The notes under the pieces: generated by a model
Database searches by the model: none
What the model was told of the DNA's origin: nothing
The model's input: the letters and a program-made list of their open reading frames with translations, nothing else
Made by a program: the position numbers and the translations under genes
From: Kitasatospora mediocidica KCTC 9733
GTDB lineage: Bacteria > Actinomycetota > Actinomycetes > Streptomycetales > Streptomycetaceae
Assembly: GCF_000744225.1 (NCBI RefSeq)
Contig: NZ_JQLN01000004.1
Span: 372,001 to 436,000, forward strand
Direction of reading: 5' to 3'
Length of the DNA stretch: 64,000 nucleotides
Shown here: in pieces, positions 1 through 8,832 of the stretch
How the letters are laid out: each line of letters begins with the position of its first letter
How positions within the stretch are numbered: position 1 is the first letter of the stretch

Positions 1-92
1 CCCTCGATCAGCATCGCGGTGGCGAAGGGGTCGGCCGGGCTGTAGACGGTTCCGCCGCGCAGCAGCACGGTGCGGGAGGTGCGTTCGGTCAT
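1..92 (-). CDS. Amidohydrolase family protein, N-terminal fragment
   Basis: The gene starts at 92 on the minus strand and runs off the left edge, so only about 30 residues are visible. They read MTERTSRTVLLRGGTVYSPA followed by DPFATAMLIE. The pattern LLRGGTVYSP..PFATAML is typical of the small N-terminal beta-sandwich of YtcJ-like metal-dependent amidohydrolases, whose (beta/alpha)8 catalytic barrel would lie outside the window. No metal ligand can be seen, so the family call rests on the N-terminal pattern alone. It is transcribed in the same direction as the Lrp gene behind it. Confidence 0.6.
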   Translation of the reverse strand, partial: MTERTSRTVLLRGGTVYSPADPFATAMLIE

Positions 93-152
93 GCGCACTA
101 GTCTGCACCCGGTTTGTCCGCCCCTCGGACACCGGGTCGGGCGGACAGCGCC

Positions 153-593
153 CTACAGCTTGGGCGGCCGGGCCTCGTACGGGGTGGAGAGCACCACGGT
201 GGTCCGGGTGGAGACGCCGGCGGCGGTGCGGATCCGGGCGAGCAGGTCCTCCAGGTCGCCGGGGGCGGAGACCCGGACCTTGAGGATGTAGCTCTCGTCG
301 CCCGCGACGCTGTGGCAGGCCTCGATCTCGGGCAGCGGGGCGAGCCGGTCGGGCACGTCGTCCGGGGCGCTCGGGTCGAAGGGCTTGACCGAGATGAAGG
401 CCGTGAGCGCGAGGTCGACGGCGTCCGGGTCGATGATCGCCGAGTAGCCGCGGATCACCCCCCGCTGCTCCAGCCGGCGCACCCGCTGGTGCACGGCCGA
501 GGTGGACAGGCCGGTCGCCTTGCCCAGGTCGGTGTAGCTCATCCGCCCGTCCTGGACGAGCAGCTGGACGATGCGTTGGTCGAGGTCCTCCAC
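153..593 (-). CDS. Lrp/AsnC family transcriptional regulator
   Basis: A 146-residue protein, the usual length for a full Lrp/AsnC regulator. Residues 1-55 form the winged helix-turn-helix; the LGKATGLSTSAVHQRVRRLE stretch is the recognition region and RGVIRGYSAIID the hinge. Residues about 65-140 form the RAM/AsnC ligand-binding domain, with GDESYILKVRV and a final LSTPYEARP. Such proteins bind amino acids and act as dimers or octamers on promoters. The gene lies 60 bp upstream of the amidohydrolase gene in the same direction, so it may control that gene, but no operator is obvious. The ligand cannot be told from sequence. Confidence 0.9.
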   Translation of the reverse strand: MEDLDQRIVQLLVQDGRMSYTDLGKATGLSTSAVHQRVRRLEQRGVIRGYSAIIDPDAVDLALTAFISVKPFDPSAPDDVPDRLAPLPEIEACHSVAGDESYILKVRVSAPGDLEDLLARIRTAAGVSTRTTVVLSTPYEARPPKL

Positions 594-806
594 AAGGCGT
601 CAACCTACCCCAGATACCGGAGCCGCTCGGCCCACCCGGCGCGCGGCCCGCGAGTGCGCCGGTGGCACGTGCCAGGGGAATGTGGCCAAGGCCACACTTC
701 AGTGCATCACCCTGCCGTCACCTGCAGGGTTATGAGCCCCCCTCGGCGGGAAGTGCTCGTGTTGGCCCCGGCCGAGCCGGCCCGGCCAGATCCAAAGGGG
801 GATCAG

Positions 807-1277
807 ATGCCTGCAGCCGACCAGCGCGCCCTCAGCGCCGACAGCACCCTGACCGAGCTCGACGGGCCGGAGGGCGACGAGCTGTCCCCGGGCCTCGACC
901 TCGCTCCGGGAGCCGACCCCGGCGAGCCCGAGTCCTGGGAGATCTTCCGCGTGCACTGCCCGGAGTGCGACCGCCCGATCGCCCTGGTGGACGAGGAGGA
1001 GCGGCTGCCGCAGCACGCGGTGCTGCGGACCGCCTGGCACCCGTTCTCCCCCGCGCTGTGCCCGGGGTCGGGGCTGCCGGCGGACGACCTGGAGGAGACC
1101 GGCCCCGAACCGGGAACCGACACCGACAGCGCCCTCGCCGCGCTGCTCGCGCGGCCGGTCGTCCTGGACTGGCGCACCCAGCCGTTCTCGCACGCGGGCG
1201 GCCCGGGCGGCGCTCCCGGCATGCACCGGGTGCCGGCGATGCGCAAGCCCGCGGACGCCCGGCTCGTCCGCCACTGA
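807..1277 (+). CDS. Conserved hypothetical actinomycete protein
   Basis: A 156-residue acidic protein starting at ATG 807 behind a purine-rich AAAGGGGG ribosome site. The first 45 residues are acidic and probably disordered. The middle contains FRVHCPECDRPIALVDEEE and, 30 residues later, another Cys (SPALCPGSG), so a small zinc-binding fold (CxxC plus a distant Cys) is conceivable. The tail is rich in Pro and Gly. No enzyme motif is visible. It is monocistronic and ends in a strong terminator shared with the convergent acyl-CoA dehydrogenase gene. I do not recognise a function. Confidence 0.6.
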   Translation: MPAADQRALSADSTLTELDGPEGDELSPGLDLAPGADPGEPESWEIFRVHCPECDRPIALVDEEERLPQHAVLRTAWHPFSPALCPGSGLPADDLEETGPEPGTDTDSALAALLARPVVLDWRTQPFSHAGGPGGAPGMHRVPAMRKPADARLVRH

Positions 1278-1290
1278 GCACGGCGGCTCC

Positions 1291-1345
1291 CGAACGGGCC
1301 GCGAGCCCGACGCCGATCCTCGGCGTCGGGCTCGCGACTCGTTCG
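1291..1345. terminator. Bidirectional rho-independent terminator
   Basis: A perfect 16-bp inverted repeat (GCGAGCCCGACGCCGA at 1301-1316 and its complement at 1320-1335) has a 3-nt loop and is extended by CGAAC/GTTCG outer arms. It sits between the convergent hypothetical gene and the acyl-CoA dehydrogenase gene. There is no U-tract, as is common in actinomycetes. Confidence 0.85.
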
Positions 1346-1366
1346 GGGTGAAACTCAGCCGGTGGC

Positions 1367-2530
1367 TCAGCCCTTGGTGAGGTGGCGGCCGATCACCAGG
1401 CGCTGGATCTGATTGGTGCCCTCGACGATCTGCAGCACCTTGGCCTCGCGCATGAAGCGCTCGGCCGGGAAGTCCTGGGTGTAGCCGTAGCCGCCGAGCA
1501 CCTGGACCGCGTCCGTGGTCACCCGCATGGCGGTGTCGGTGCAGAACAGCTTGGCCATCGCGGCCTGCTTGGAGAAGGCCAGGCCGCCGTCCCGCAGCCG
1601 GGCCGCGGCCAGGTAGAGCGAGCGGCCGGCCTCGATCTGGGTGGCCATGTCCGCGAGCATGAAGGACAGGCCCTGGAAGTCGGCGATCGGCCGGCCGAAC
1701 TGCTGCCGGGTCCGGGCGTAGTCCACCGCGAGGTCCAGCGCGGCCTGGGCCACACCGATCGCGCAGGCCGCGATGCCGAGCCGGCCGGAGTCCAGCGCGG
1801 AGAGCGCGATCTGGAAGCCCTGGCCCTCCTCGCCGACCAGCCGGTCGGCGCTCAGCCGCACGCCGTCGAAGTGCATCTGGGCGGTGGGCGAGCTCTGCAT
1901 GCCCATCTTGTGCTCCGGCGGCGCGGACGACAGGCCGGCGCTGTCACCGGGGACGAGCAGGCAGCTTATGCCGCGCGGGCCGTCCTCGCCGGTGCGCACC
2001 AAGGTGCTGTAGAAGTCGGCCTGCCCGCCGTGCGTGATCCAGGCCTTGGTGCCGCTGATGACGTACTCGTCGCCGTCACGGTCGGCGCGGGTGCGCAGCG
2101 CGGCCGCGTCGGAGCCCGACTGCGGCTCGGAGAGGCAGTAGGCGCCCAGCTGTGCGCCGCCCAGCATCCCCGGCAGCCAGCGGGAGCGCTGCTCAGCGCT
2201 GCCGAAGGTGGCCAGCGCGTGGCAGGAGAGGGTGTGGACGCTCACCCCGAGGCCGACCGCCAGCCAGCCGGAGGAGAGCTCCTCCAGGACCTGGAGGTAG
2301 ACCTCGTAGGGCTGCTCGCCGCCGCCGTCGGCCTCCGCGTACGGCAGGGAGAGCAGGCCCGCCTCGCCCAGGGTGCGGAAGACGTCCCGCGGGAAGCGGC
2401 CGGCCGCCTCCTCCTCGGCGGCCCGGGGAAGCAGTTCACGGTCGACCAGGTCACGAGTGAGGGCGAGAAGTTCGCGGGCCTCGTCGCTCGGCAGCTGACG
2501 TTCCACGGGCTTGGGGGGTGCGGCGTTCAT
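1367..2530 (-). CDS. Acyl-CoA dehydrogenase
   Basis: A 387-residue flavoprotein of normal family length. It oxidises acyl-CoA to 2-enoyl-CoA and passes electrons to ETF. Visible hallmarks are the all-alpha N-terminal domain, the FAD/substrate signature AYCLSEPQSGSDAAALRTRA with ISGTKAWITHG, and the C-terminal helical domain with RQQFGRPIADFQ and LGGYGYTQDFPAERFMRE. The catalytic glutamate is in IVEGTNQIQ (about E370). The start at 2530 (MNAAPPK) is chosen because a GAGGAGG site precedes it; a longer frame upstream lacks one. It stands alone, so the substrate (short-chain or branched acyl-CoA) is unknown. Confidence 0.93.
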   Translation of the reverse strand: MNAAPPKPVERQLPSDEARELLALTRDLVDRELLPRAAEEEAAGRFPRDVFRTLGEAGLLSLPYAEADGGGEQPYEVYLQVLEELSSGWLAVGLGVSVHTLSCHALATFGSAEQRSRWLPGMLGGAQLGAYCLSEPQSGSDAAALRTRADRDGDEYVISGTKAWITHGGQADFYSTLVRTGEDGPRGISCLLVPGDSAGLSSAPPEHKMGMQSSPTAQMHFDGVRLSADRLVGEEGQGFQIALSALDSGRLGIAACAIGVAQAALDLAVDYARTRQQFGRPIADFQGLSFMLADMATQIEAGRSLYLAAARLRDGGLAFSKQAAMAKLFCTDTAMRVTTDAVQVLGGYGYTQDFPAERFMREAKVLQIVEGTNQIQRLVIGRHLTKG

Positions 2531-2735
2531 GAGGGTGGGTCGCCTCCTCGATCGGGCCCCGGGGTGTGGGGCACGGCGCGTTGGGGGGTGCTGGGTGGCT
2601 CGGCCGCCACCGGTCAGCGGTAAACGGTCGTTCACATAGCTGGCGATGCGAGTATGCCCGATCCCGGGCCGCCCGTCACGGGGCGCCTGACCAGCGCATC
2701 CGGCGCCCCGGCCGCAGGCCCGTAGAGTGGCCGGT

Positions 2736-3347
2736 ATGGATCACCCGGACGGCCTGGAAGCACTCGCCGCCCAGCTCGGGGCGCTGCCGCCGTCCTGCGG
2801 ACCGGTCCGGCTGGTCGCCGTGGACGGCCATGCCGGCTCCGGGAAGACCACCTTCGCCGCTCGCCTCGCCCGGGCCCTGGGCGGGGCGCCGGTCGTGCAC
2901 CTGGACGACCTGGCGACCCACGAGGAGCTGTTCGGCTGGACCGGGCGGCTGCGCGGGCAGGTGCTGGAGCCGCTCTCACGCGGGGAGCACGCCCGGCACC
3001 GGGTCTACGACTGGGTGAGCCGGCGGTTCGAGGGGGCGTGCGACGTACCGCCCGCGCCGGTCGTCCTCGTCGAGGGAGTCGGGGCCGGACGGCGTGCGGT
3101 GCGACCGCTGCTGGCCGCGCTGATCTGGATGGAGCTGCCCGCCGAAGCCGCCCGTGCACGGGGCGAGTTGCGCGACGGGCCGGAGCTGGCGGCGTTCTGG
3201 GAGCGCTGGTCGGCGGCCGAGGCGGCGCACTTCGCGCGGGACCCCAGCCGGCCGTACGCCCAGCTCCTGGTGGACGGCCGGACCGGACGCGTCACGCGGA
3301 CCTCGGCGTTCGACGGAGTGGTTGACCGCGTTCCGGGGAACAACTAG
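2736..3347 (+). CDS. Uridine kinase-like P-loop protein
   Basis: A 203-residue P-loop NTPase. Walker A is GHAGSGKTT at residues 31-39, followed by VVHLDDLATHEELFGWTGRL and a PVVLVEGVGAG strand. This is the layout of actinobacterial uridine kinase-like or adenylylsulfate kinase-like small kinases (phosphoribulokinase/uridine kinase fold). The DD pair after VHL would be the catalytic base and metal site. The substrate is not determined; genuine Udk enzymes differ in the lid. It is monocistronic and ends in a hairpin terminator. Confidence 0.75.
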   Translation: MDHPDGLEALAAQLGALPPSCGPVRLVAVDGHAGSGKTTFAARLARALGGAPVVHLDDLATHEELFGWTGRLRGQVLEPLSRGEHARHRVYDWVSRRFEGACDVPPAPVVLVEGVGAGRRAVRPLLAALIWMELPAEAARARGELRDGPELAAFWERWSAAEAAHFARDPSRPYAQLLVDGRTGRVTRTSAFDGVVDRVPGNN

Positions 3348-3389
3348 GTTCTCCCTCGCAGCGGGATTAGTTGAGCCCGCAACCATAAA

Positions 3390-3432
3390 CGCGGCACCTC
3401 CGACTCGTCCCCCGTGAGCCGGAGGTGCCGTT
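3390..3432 (+). terminator. Rho-independent terminator
   Basis: Inverted repeat CGGCACCTCCG (3392-3402) and CGGAGGTGCCG (3420-3430) with a 17-nt loop, followed by TTCTGCTG. It lies 45 bp after the kinase-like gene. The rest of the 282-bp gap to the next gene shows only its probable promoter region. Confidence 0.75.
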
Positions 3433-3629
3433 CTGCTGCCCCTGCCCCGCCCGACCCACCCGTCGGTAGACGAACGGTCTACGCGCGCAAAGGATTTGGA
3501 CCGGCGCGACACCCTTCCGGATCAGCCCGGCGCCGGTACGATGAAGTGCAGGCGCATATGCGCCCCGGGGGCGCGGTGCTGACATGCCATCAGTTGGCCG
3601 CGCATCGGTGCACACCACGGGGGGCGTGA

Positions 3630-5720
3630 GTGACCACTGTCGACAGTTCCGGCACCACGGGTCCGCACGGACCGGCCGACCGCGCATGGCTGCGCGCCAT
3701 GGACGCGTACACGGCCGGCTCCTACGCCCGCGCCGAGGAGGAGTTCCGCACCGCCGTCCGGCTCGACCCGGGCATGGCGGACGCCTGGCTCGGCCTGCAC
3801 GCCCTGCGCTGCGACACCTCCGGCGCGCTGCTCGCGATGCACCGGCACAAGAAACGCTTCGGCGAGCAGCGCCGTCACCACCAGCGCCCGCTGAGCTCCT
3901 GGTACTGGCTCGGCTGGTGGGTGCAGCCCGTCCTGGAGGGCACCCGCGACCTCGCACTCGCCCATGCCTCGCACTGGCTGGACGGCCGGCACCTGGCCGA
4001 GCTGGACCGCGCGCTGGAGCAGTGCCCGCCCGCCGACCAGGACCCGTCGGTGCGCTTCCTGCACGCCTGCCGCTCCTACCTGCTCAAGGACTGGGAGCAG
4101 CTCATCCGGGACACCGACCAACTGCTCGACGACCCACTGCTCGGCATCGAGGCGGGCCTGTTCGGCGGGATGGCCAGGGTCCGGCTGGACATGTGCGCCC
4201 AGGCGCAGTCCCCGCTGGCCGCCTCGTTGACGCGCTGCAGATCGGAGCAGCCGCAGCGCAAGGAACTGCGCTACTGGCTGGCCCGGGCGTACGAGGGGGC
4301 CGGGCGCAGCGCCGCCGCCCTGCCGCTCTACCGGGCGGTGCACCGCGCCGACCCGGCGTTCATGGACACCGCCGCCCGGCTGGCCGCGATCGCGGCCGAG
4401 GACGGGCTCGGCCTGCTGGACGAGCTGCCCGGCTTCACCATGCTGGAGGACGCCGGCGACCCCGGGGCGCTCGCGGACCCGGCGGAGCCGCCGGGACCCG
4501 CGCTGGACGGGCTGGCGATGGACGGGTTGGAGGGGCTGGAGGCGTTCGACGGACTGGGCCTGGTGGACGCCCAGGAGCGCGCCGAACAGCTGGCCGAACA
4601 GCTGGAGGCCTCCTACTCGCTGGAGGGCGCCGACCTCGACGGCACCGACGCCGCCGACGCCGGAGCGCTCCAGCTCGGCGGACGGCCGGGCGGCACCGGG
4701 CGCTGCGAGCCGGGGGTCGGTGGCGGCACCGGCCCGGGTCAGGGAACCGGTACCGGCAGCGGCACCGGGGAGAGCGCGCCGAACGCCGCCGCGGCGGTCC
4801 GGGAAAACCTCGGGGCCGCACCCGCGGAGGGCGGCGGCCCCGCCCCCGTCGGCTCCCCCGCGGGCCGCGCGCAGCTGGACGTGGCCCTCGCCGCACTGGA
4901 GCAGATGGTGGGCCTGGACCCGGTCAAGCGCCAGGTCCGGGCACTCTCGGCCCAGCTGCGGATGGCCGGGCTGCGCGCCGACCAGGGCCTGCCGGTCCAG
5001 CCGCCGAAGCGTCACTTCGTCTTCTCCGGACCGTCCGGCACCGGCAAGACCACCGTGGCGCGGATCCTCGGCCAGGTCTTCCACGCGCTCGGCCTGCTCT
5101 CCGGCGACCACCTGGTGGAGGCCCAACGCGCCGACCTGGTCGGCGAGTTCCTCGGCCAGACCGCGGTCAAGGCGAACGAGCTGATCGACTCCGCACTGGA
5201 CGGCGTGCTCTTCATCGACGAGGCCTACAGCCTCGCCAACTCCGGCTACAGCAAGGGCGACGCCTACGGTGACGAGGCCCTCCAGGTCCTGCTCAAGCGG
5301 GCCGAGGACAACCGGGACCGGCTGGTGGTGATCCTGGCCGGCTACCCGGAGGGGATGAACCGCCTGCTGGCGACGAACCCCGGCCTCAACTCCCGCTTCA
5401 CCACCCGGGTGGACTTCCCCAGCTACCGCCCGGCCGAACTCACCGCCATCGGCAGCACGTTAGCCGCCCGGGACGGCGACAGCTGGGACGAGGACGCCGC
5501 CGAGGAGCTGGCCAGCATCTGCGCCCATGTGGTGGGCGAGGGCTGGATCGACGACCTCGGCAACGGCCGGTTCATCAGGACCCTCTACGAGAAGTCCTGC
5601 GCCTACCGCGACCTGCGGCTCTCCCAGGCCCGCGCACTGCCCGGCCGCGAGGACCTGGCCACCCTGCGACTGCCCGACCTGGTCCAGGCGTACGGCGAGC
5701 TGATCGACGGGCGCAGCTGA
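3630..5720 (+). CDS. TPR/AAA+ ATPase of the CbxX/CfqX-EccA type
   Basis: A 696-residue protein starting at GTG 3630. Residues 1-260 are helical and TPR-like (AYTAGSYARAEEEFRTAVRLDP), as in EccA of type VII secretion systems. Residues about 260-430 are a low-complexity acidic and Gly-rich linker. Residues 430-690 are an AAA+ module with Walker A GPSGTGKTT at 467-475, Walker B VLFIDEAYS at 526-534, a sensor-1 Asn region and an arginine-finger segment NPGLNSRF. EccA helps release or sort ESX substrates in the cytosol, but no other ESX gene is nearby, so the client here is unknown. Codon 611 is TTA, the rare bldA codon. Confidence 0.85.
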   Translation: MTTVDSSGTTGPHGPADRAWLRAMDAYTAGSYARAEEEFRTAVRLDPGMADAWLGLHALRCDTSGALLAMHRHKKRFGEQRRHHQRPLSSWYWLGWWVQPVLEGTRDLALAHASHWLDGRHLAELDRALEQCPPADQDPSVRFLHACRSYLLKDWEQLIRDTDQLLDDPLLGIEAGLFGGMARVRLDMCAQAQSPLAASLTRCRSEQPQRKELRYWLARAYEGAGRSAAALPLYRAVHRADPAFMDTAARLAAIAAEDGLGLLDELPGFTMLEDAGDPGALADPAEPPGPALDGLAMDGLEGLEAFDGLGLVDAQERAEQLAEQLEASYSLEGADLDGTDAADAGALQLGGRPGGTGRCEPGVGGGTGPGQGTGTGSGTGESAPNAAAAVRENLGAAPAEGGGPAPVGSPAGRAQLDVALAALEQMVGLDPVKRQVRALSAQLRMAGLRADQGLPVQPPKRHFVFSGPSGTGKTTVARILGQVFHALGLLSGDHLVEAQRADLVGEFLGQTAVKANELIDSALDGVLFIDEAYSLANSGYSKGDAYGDEALQVLLKRAEDNRDRLVVILAGYPEGMNRLLATNPGLNSRFTTRVDFPSYRPAELTAIGSTLAARDGDSWDEDAAEELASICAHVVGEGWIDDLGNGRFIRTLYEKSCAYRDLRLSQARALPGREDLATLRLPDLVQAYGELIDGRS

Positions 5721-5731
5721 GCAGCTCCTGG

Positions 5732-5781
5732 GCCGTGTCTGACAACTCGCGTCGGATGAGCCGGGAATTGTCAGACACGGC
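5732..5781. repeat. Palindromic repeat, copy A (CTAG-ended element)
   Basis: A 14-bp perfect inverted repeat GCCGTGTCTGACAA (5732-5745) and TTGTCAGACACGGC (5768-5781) encloses 22 bp. Copy B near 47350 has the same arms and a similar core. On the minus strand the CNNM gene ends in CTAG and the element follows at once, so the TAG stop belongs to the boundary. The other end reads CCTGGGCCGTG in both copies. It probably also serves as a transcription terminator for the two convergent genes. Confidence 0.8.
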
Positions 5782-6833
5782 TAGGCTCGCTCCGGGGCGG
5801 TGCGCCGGTGGTCCGGGTCGTGCATCTCGCCGACCAGCTCCTCCAGGACGTCCTCCAGGGTGACCAGGCCGAGCGTGCGCCCGTCCGGGGCGGTCACCGC
5901 GGCCAGGTGGGCGGCCGCCCGGCGCATCGCGGTGAGCGCGTCGTCCAGCGGCAGTCGCTCCGCCACGACCGTCATCGGCCGCCACAGCCGCACCGGGACG
6001 GCCGCCTCGCGGTCCTCCGCCTCCAGCACGTCCTTGACGTGCAGGTAGCCGAGGAAGTCCCCCGAGTCGCCGATCACCGGGAAGCGCGAGAAGCCGGTGG
6101 ACACCGCCAGCTCCTCGACCTGGCGGGCGGTCACCGAGGAGTCCACGGTGACCAGCCGGGACATCGGCAGCAGCACCTCGGCGACCGGGCGGTGGCCGAG
6201 CTCCAGGGCGTCCTCCAGGCGCTCCTGCTCACCCTGCTCCAGCAGCCCGGCGGCCCGTGACTCGGAGAGGATCCAGAGCAGTTGCTCCCCGTTGTAAACC
6301 GACTCCACCTCGTCCTTCGGCTCGACCCCGAAGAGTCGCAGCACCAGGTTGGCCAAGGCGTTCAGCAGCCGGATCACCGGGTTCAGCAGCCGGGCCAGCC
6401 GGTCCAGCGGCGGGCCGAGCCAGAGCGCGGCACGCTCCGGCGTGGCGAGTGCGATGTTCTTGGGAACCATCTCTCCGATCACCATGTGCAGGAAGACCAC
6501 CAGGGCCAGCGCCAGCACGTAGGCGGTCGGGTGGACCAGCAGCTCGGGCAGGCCGACCGCCTGGAACGGGCCCTCCAGCAGGTGGGCGATGGTCGGCTCG
6601 GCGAGCGCGCCCAGCAGCAGCGAGCAGACCGTGATGCCCAGTTGGGCGGCGGCCAGCATCGCCGAGACGTTCGACAGGGCATGCAGGACGGTGCGCGCCC
6701 GGCGGTTGCCGGCGTCCGCGAGCGGCTCGATCTGGCTGCGGCGCACCGAGATGACGGCGAACTCGGCCCCGACGAAGAAGGCGTTGCCGAGCAACAGCAG
6801 ACCCGAGGCGAAGAGTTGGAAGAAGATCACCAC
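5781..6833 (-). CDS. CNNM-family (HlyC/CorC) membrane protein, second of pair
   Basis: A 350-residue protein with an N-terminal CNNM/DUF21 domain of about four membrane segments (residues 1-180, starting MVIFFQLFASGLLLLGNAFF) and a tandem CBS pair (about 190-320; LVTVDSSVTARQVEELAV and VTLEDVLEELVGEMHD). Family members are linked to Mg2+/Co2+ efflux or tolerance, with the CBS pair as nucleotide sensor. It lacks the C-terminal CorC/HlyC domain that its upstream partner has. The genes overlap by 7 bp and so are translationally coupled; a heteromeric membrane complex is a fair inference. Confidence 0.9.
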   Translation of the reverse strand: MVIFFQLFASGLLLLGNAFFVGAEFAVISVRRSQIEPLADAGNRRARTVLHALSNVSAMLAAAQLGITVCSLLLGALAEPTIAHLLEGPFQAVGLPELLVHPTAYVLALALVVFLHMVIGEMVPKNIALATPERAALWLGPPLDRLARLLNPVIRLLNALANLVLRLFGVEPKDEVESVYNGEQLLWILSESRAAGLLEQGEQERLEDALELGHRPVAEVLLPMSRLVTVDSSVTARQVEELAVSTGFSRFPVIGDSGDFLGYLHVKDVLEAEDREAAVPVRLWRPMTVVAERLPLDDALTAMRRAAAHLAAVTAPDGRTLGLVTLEDVLEELVGEMHDPDHRRTAPERA

Positions 6834-8149
6834 CGGCCCTCCGTACCCTCGACCCGGACCAGCCGGACCCGGGTGGTGCGGTGCCGGTCCACCGCCTGCG
6901 CGGTCAGCTCCCAGCCCGGCAGCACGGCCCGGTCGCCGGGCTCGGGGATCTTGCCGAGCAGGTCGGCCAGCAGCCCGGCCAGCGTCTCGTACGGGCCGTG
7001 CGGGGCGACCAGGCCGATCGCGCCGAGCTGGTCGATCCGGGCGCGGCCGTCGGCCAGCCAGGCCGGCCTGCCGTCGACCGGCACAATCGCGACCAACTCC
7101 GGTACGTCGCCCGGGTCGTGCTCGTCCTGCACCTCGCCGACGATCTCCTCGACGATGTCCTCCAGGGTCACCACACCGGCCGTCCCGCCGTACTCGTCGA
7201 TCACGATCGCCATCGGCGTGCGGCTGCGCAGCCGGTCGAGCAGCCGCTCGGCCGGCAGGGTCTCGGGGACCAGCAGTGGCACGCCGGCCAGCTGCGCGAT
7301 CCGCACGCTGGCGCGCTGTTCGGGGCGCACCGCCAGCGCGTCCTTGAGGGTGACCGTGCCGGTGACCTCGTCCAGGCTGTCCCGGTAGACCGGGAAACGG
7401 GAGAAGCCGGTGGCCCGGGTGAGGTTGACCACGTCGGCGGCGGTGGCGTCCTGCTGGAGCGCGGCCACGTCCACCCGCGGGGTCATCACGCTCTCGGCGG
7501 TCAGTTCGGCCAGGCCCAGCGAGCGGACGAAGAGCAGGGCGGTGTCCTCCTCTATCGCTCCCGCGCGGGCCGAGTGCCGGGCGAGGAAGACCAGTTCACC
7601 GGGGGTGCGGGCGTGCGCCAGCTCCTCGGTCGGCTCCAGGCCCAGCGACCGGACCATCCGGTCGGCCGAGCCGTTCAACACGGTGATCACCGGGCGGCAG
7701 ACGGTCGAGAAGAGCCGCTGCGGCCCGGCGACGGCGCGGGCCACCTGGAGCGGGCGGGAGATCGCCCAGTTCTTCGGGACCAGCTCGCCGATCACCATCT
7801 GCACGACGGTGGCCAGCAGCATGCCGACGACCACCGCCACGCCCGTGGTGGCCGAGGCCGGCACGCCGATCGCCGTCAACGGTGGGCCGAGCAGGGTGGA
7901 GAGGGCCGGTTCGGCCAGCATGCCGACCAGCAGCGAGGTGAGGGTGATGCCGAGTTGGGCGCCGGAGAGCTGGAACGACAGCCGGCGCAGCGCCGCGCGG
8001 ACGCCGATCGCCTTGCGGTCCCCGCCTGCGGCGGCCCGCTCCACGGTGCCGCGGTCGACCGTGATGAGAGAGAACTCGGCGGCCACGAAGAGGCCGTTCG
8101 CGAGGATGAGCAGGAGGGCCGCGATCAGCATCAGCCAGGCGGCGATCAC
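6827..8149 (-). CDS. CNNM-family (HlyC/CorC) transporter with CorC domain
   Basis: A 440-residue protein with the full three-part layout: DUF21/CNNM membrane domain (residues 1-200, starting MIAAWLMLIAALLLILANGLFVAAEFSLI in the first hydrophobic segment), CBS pair (about 215-335, ending IDEYGGTAGVVTLEDIVEEI) and C-terminal CorC/HlyC FAD-binding-like domain (about 345-430, ADLLGKIPEPGD). It is first in a two-gene operon with the shorter CNNM protein. Such pairs are common in streptomycetes. Divalent-cation export is inferred from family knowledge; there is no cation-responsive riboswitch in the 190-bp upstream gap. Confidence 0.92.
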   Translation of the reverse strand: MIAAWLMLIAALLLILANGLFVAAEFSLITVDRGTVERAAAGGDRKAIGVRAALRRLSFQLSGAQLGITLTSLLVGMLAEPALSTLLGPPLTAIGVPASATTGVAVVVGMLLATVVQMVIGELVPKNWAISRPLQVARAVAGPQRLFSTVCRPVITVLNGSADRMVRSLGLEPTEELAHARTPGELVFLARHSARAGAIEEDTALLFVRSLGLAELTAESVMTPRVDVAALQQDATAADVVNLTRATGFSRFPVYRDSLDEVTGTVTLKDALAVRPEQRASVRIAQLAGVPLLVPETLPAERLLDRLRSRTPMAIVIDEYGGTAGVVTLEDIVEEIVGEVQDEHDPGDVPELVAIVPVDGRPAWLADGRARIDQLGAIGLVAPHGPYETLAGLLADLLGKIPEPGDRAVLPGWELTAQAVDRHRTTRVRLVRVEGTEGRW

Positions 8150-8340
8150 AGCGCCGCCTGCTCTCCGGGGCTCAGGAGGGAGGCGGCGGGTGTACTACCG
8201 GACGGATCGTCCATCGAGGGGAGGGTTCACTCCTCAGGTCGCGGGCGGGCGGGGCCGCTTTGCCCCGGCTTTACCAGCGTAGACGATACCCGGGCCCGTT
8301 CGGTTCTGGTGTTCGAGTGATGTCGCGAACGCGGTTCGGG

Positions 8341-8805
8341 CTACTTGGTGGTGGCGGGCTCCGGCGTCGCCCCGCGCGCCTCGACGAGGTCACGCAGCCC
8401 GAGCGCGGCCCGGACGGCCTGCTCGCGGCCGCCGCCCGGCTGGATCCCGACGGCGGCCAGCGAGGTGCCGTCGGCCAGGTCCAGGGTCACCCACGGGTCA
8501 CCCTGGCGGAGGTTCACCCGGACGATCTGCGCCCAGTGCAGCCGCCGGGTGCGGACGAAGTTCACCACGGTGATCCCGTCCGCGTCGGCGACCACGTGGG
8601 GGCGCGCAAGCATCGCGCCGGCCGCGGCGAAGACCAGGCCGGTGGTGATCAGGGCGACCCGGTCGTTGAGCTGCCAGCTGGCCGGGAGCGCCAGCGCGAC
8701 CGTGACGAAGACGACCACCAGCAGCGCGCTCACCGGGAGCAGCACCGCACGGTTGCGGCGCGGCGCCCAGGTGACGGGAAGGGTGGGCAGATCTGCGTCA
8801 GGCAT
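8341..8805 (-). CDS. PH-like domain membrane protein
   Basis: A 154-residue protein with two hydrophobic segments at residues about 20-42 and 49-67 (VLLPVSALLVVVFVTVALAL is the first), then a bacterial PH-like domain (about 68-140) with VVADADGITVVNFVRTRRLHW and DPWVTLDLADGTSL. This is the layout of actinobacterial bPH_6-type proteins. It is the last gene of the his/rib group, 27 bp after hisG, a position it holds in many streptomycete genomes. No catalytic function is expected. Confidence 0.8.
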   Translation of the reverse strand: MPDADLPTLPVTWAPRRNRAVLLPVSALLVVVFVTVALALPASWQLNDRVALITTGLVFAAAGAMLARPHVVADADGITVVNFVRTRRLHWAQIVRVNLRQGDPWVTLDLADGTSLAAVGIQPGGGREQAVRAALGLRDLVEARGATPEPATTK

Positions 8806-8832
8806 GGCGTCGGTGCTCCCGGAACAGGCTGG

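Noticed and set aside
3630..5720. Full type VII secretion (ESX) locus
   Set aside because: Only the EccA-like ATPase is present; no EccB, EccC, EccD, MycP or WXG100 gene lies nearby.
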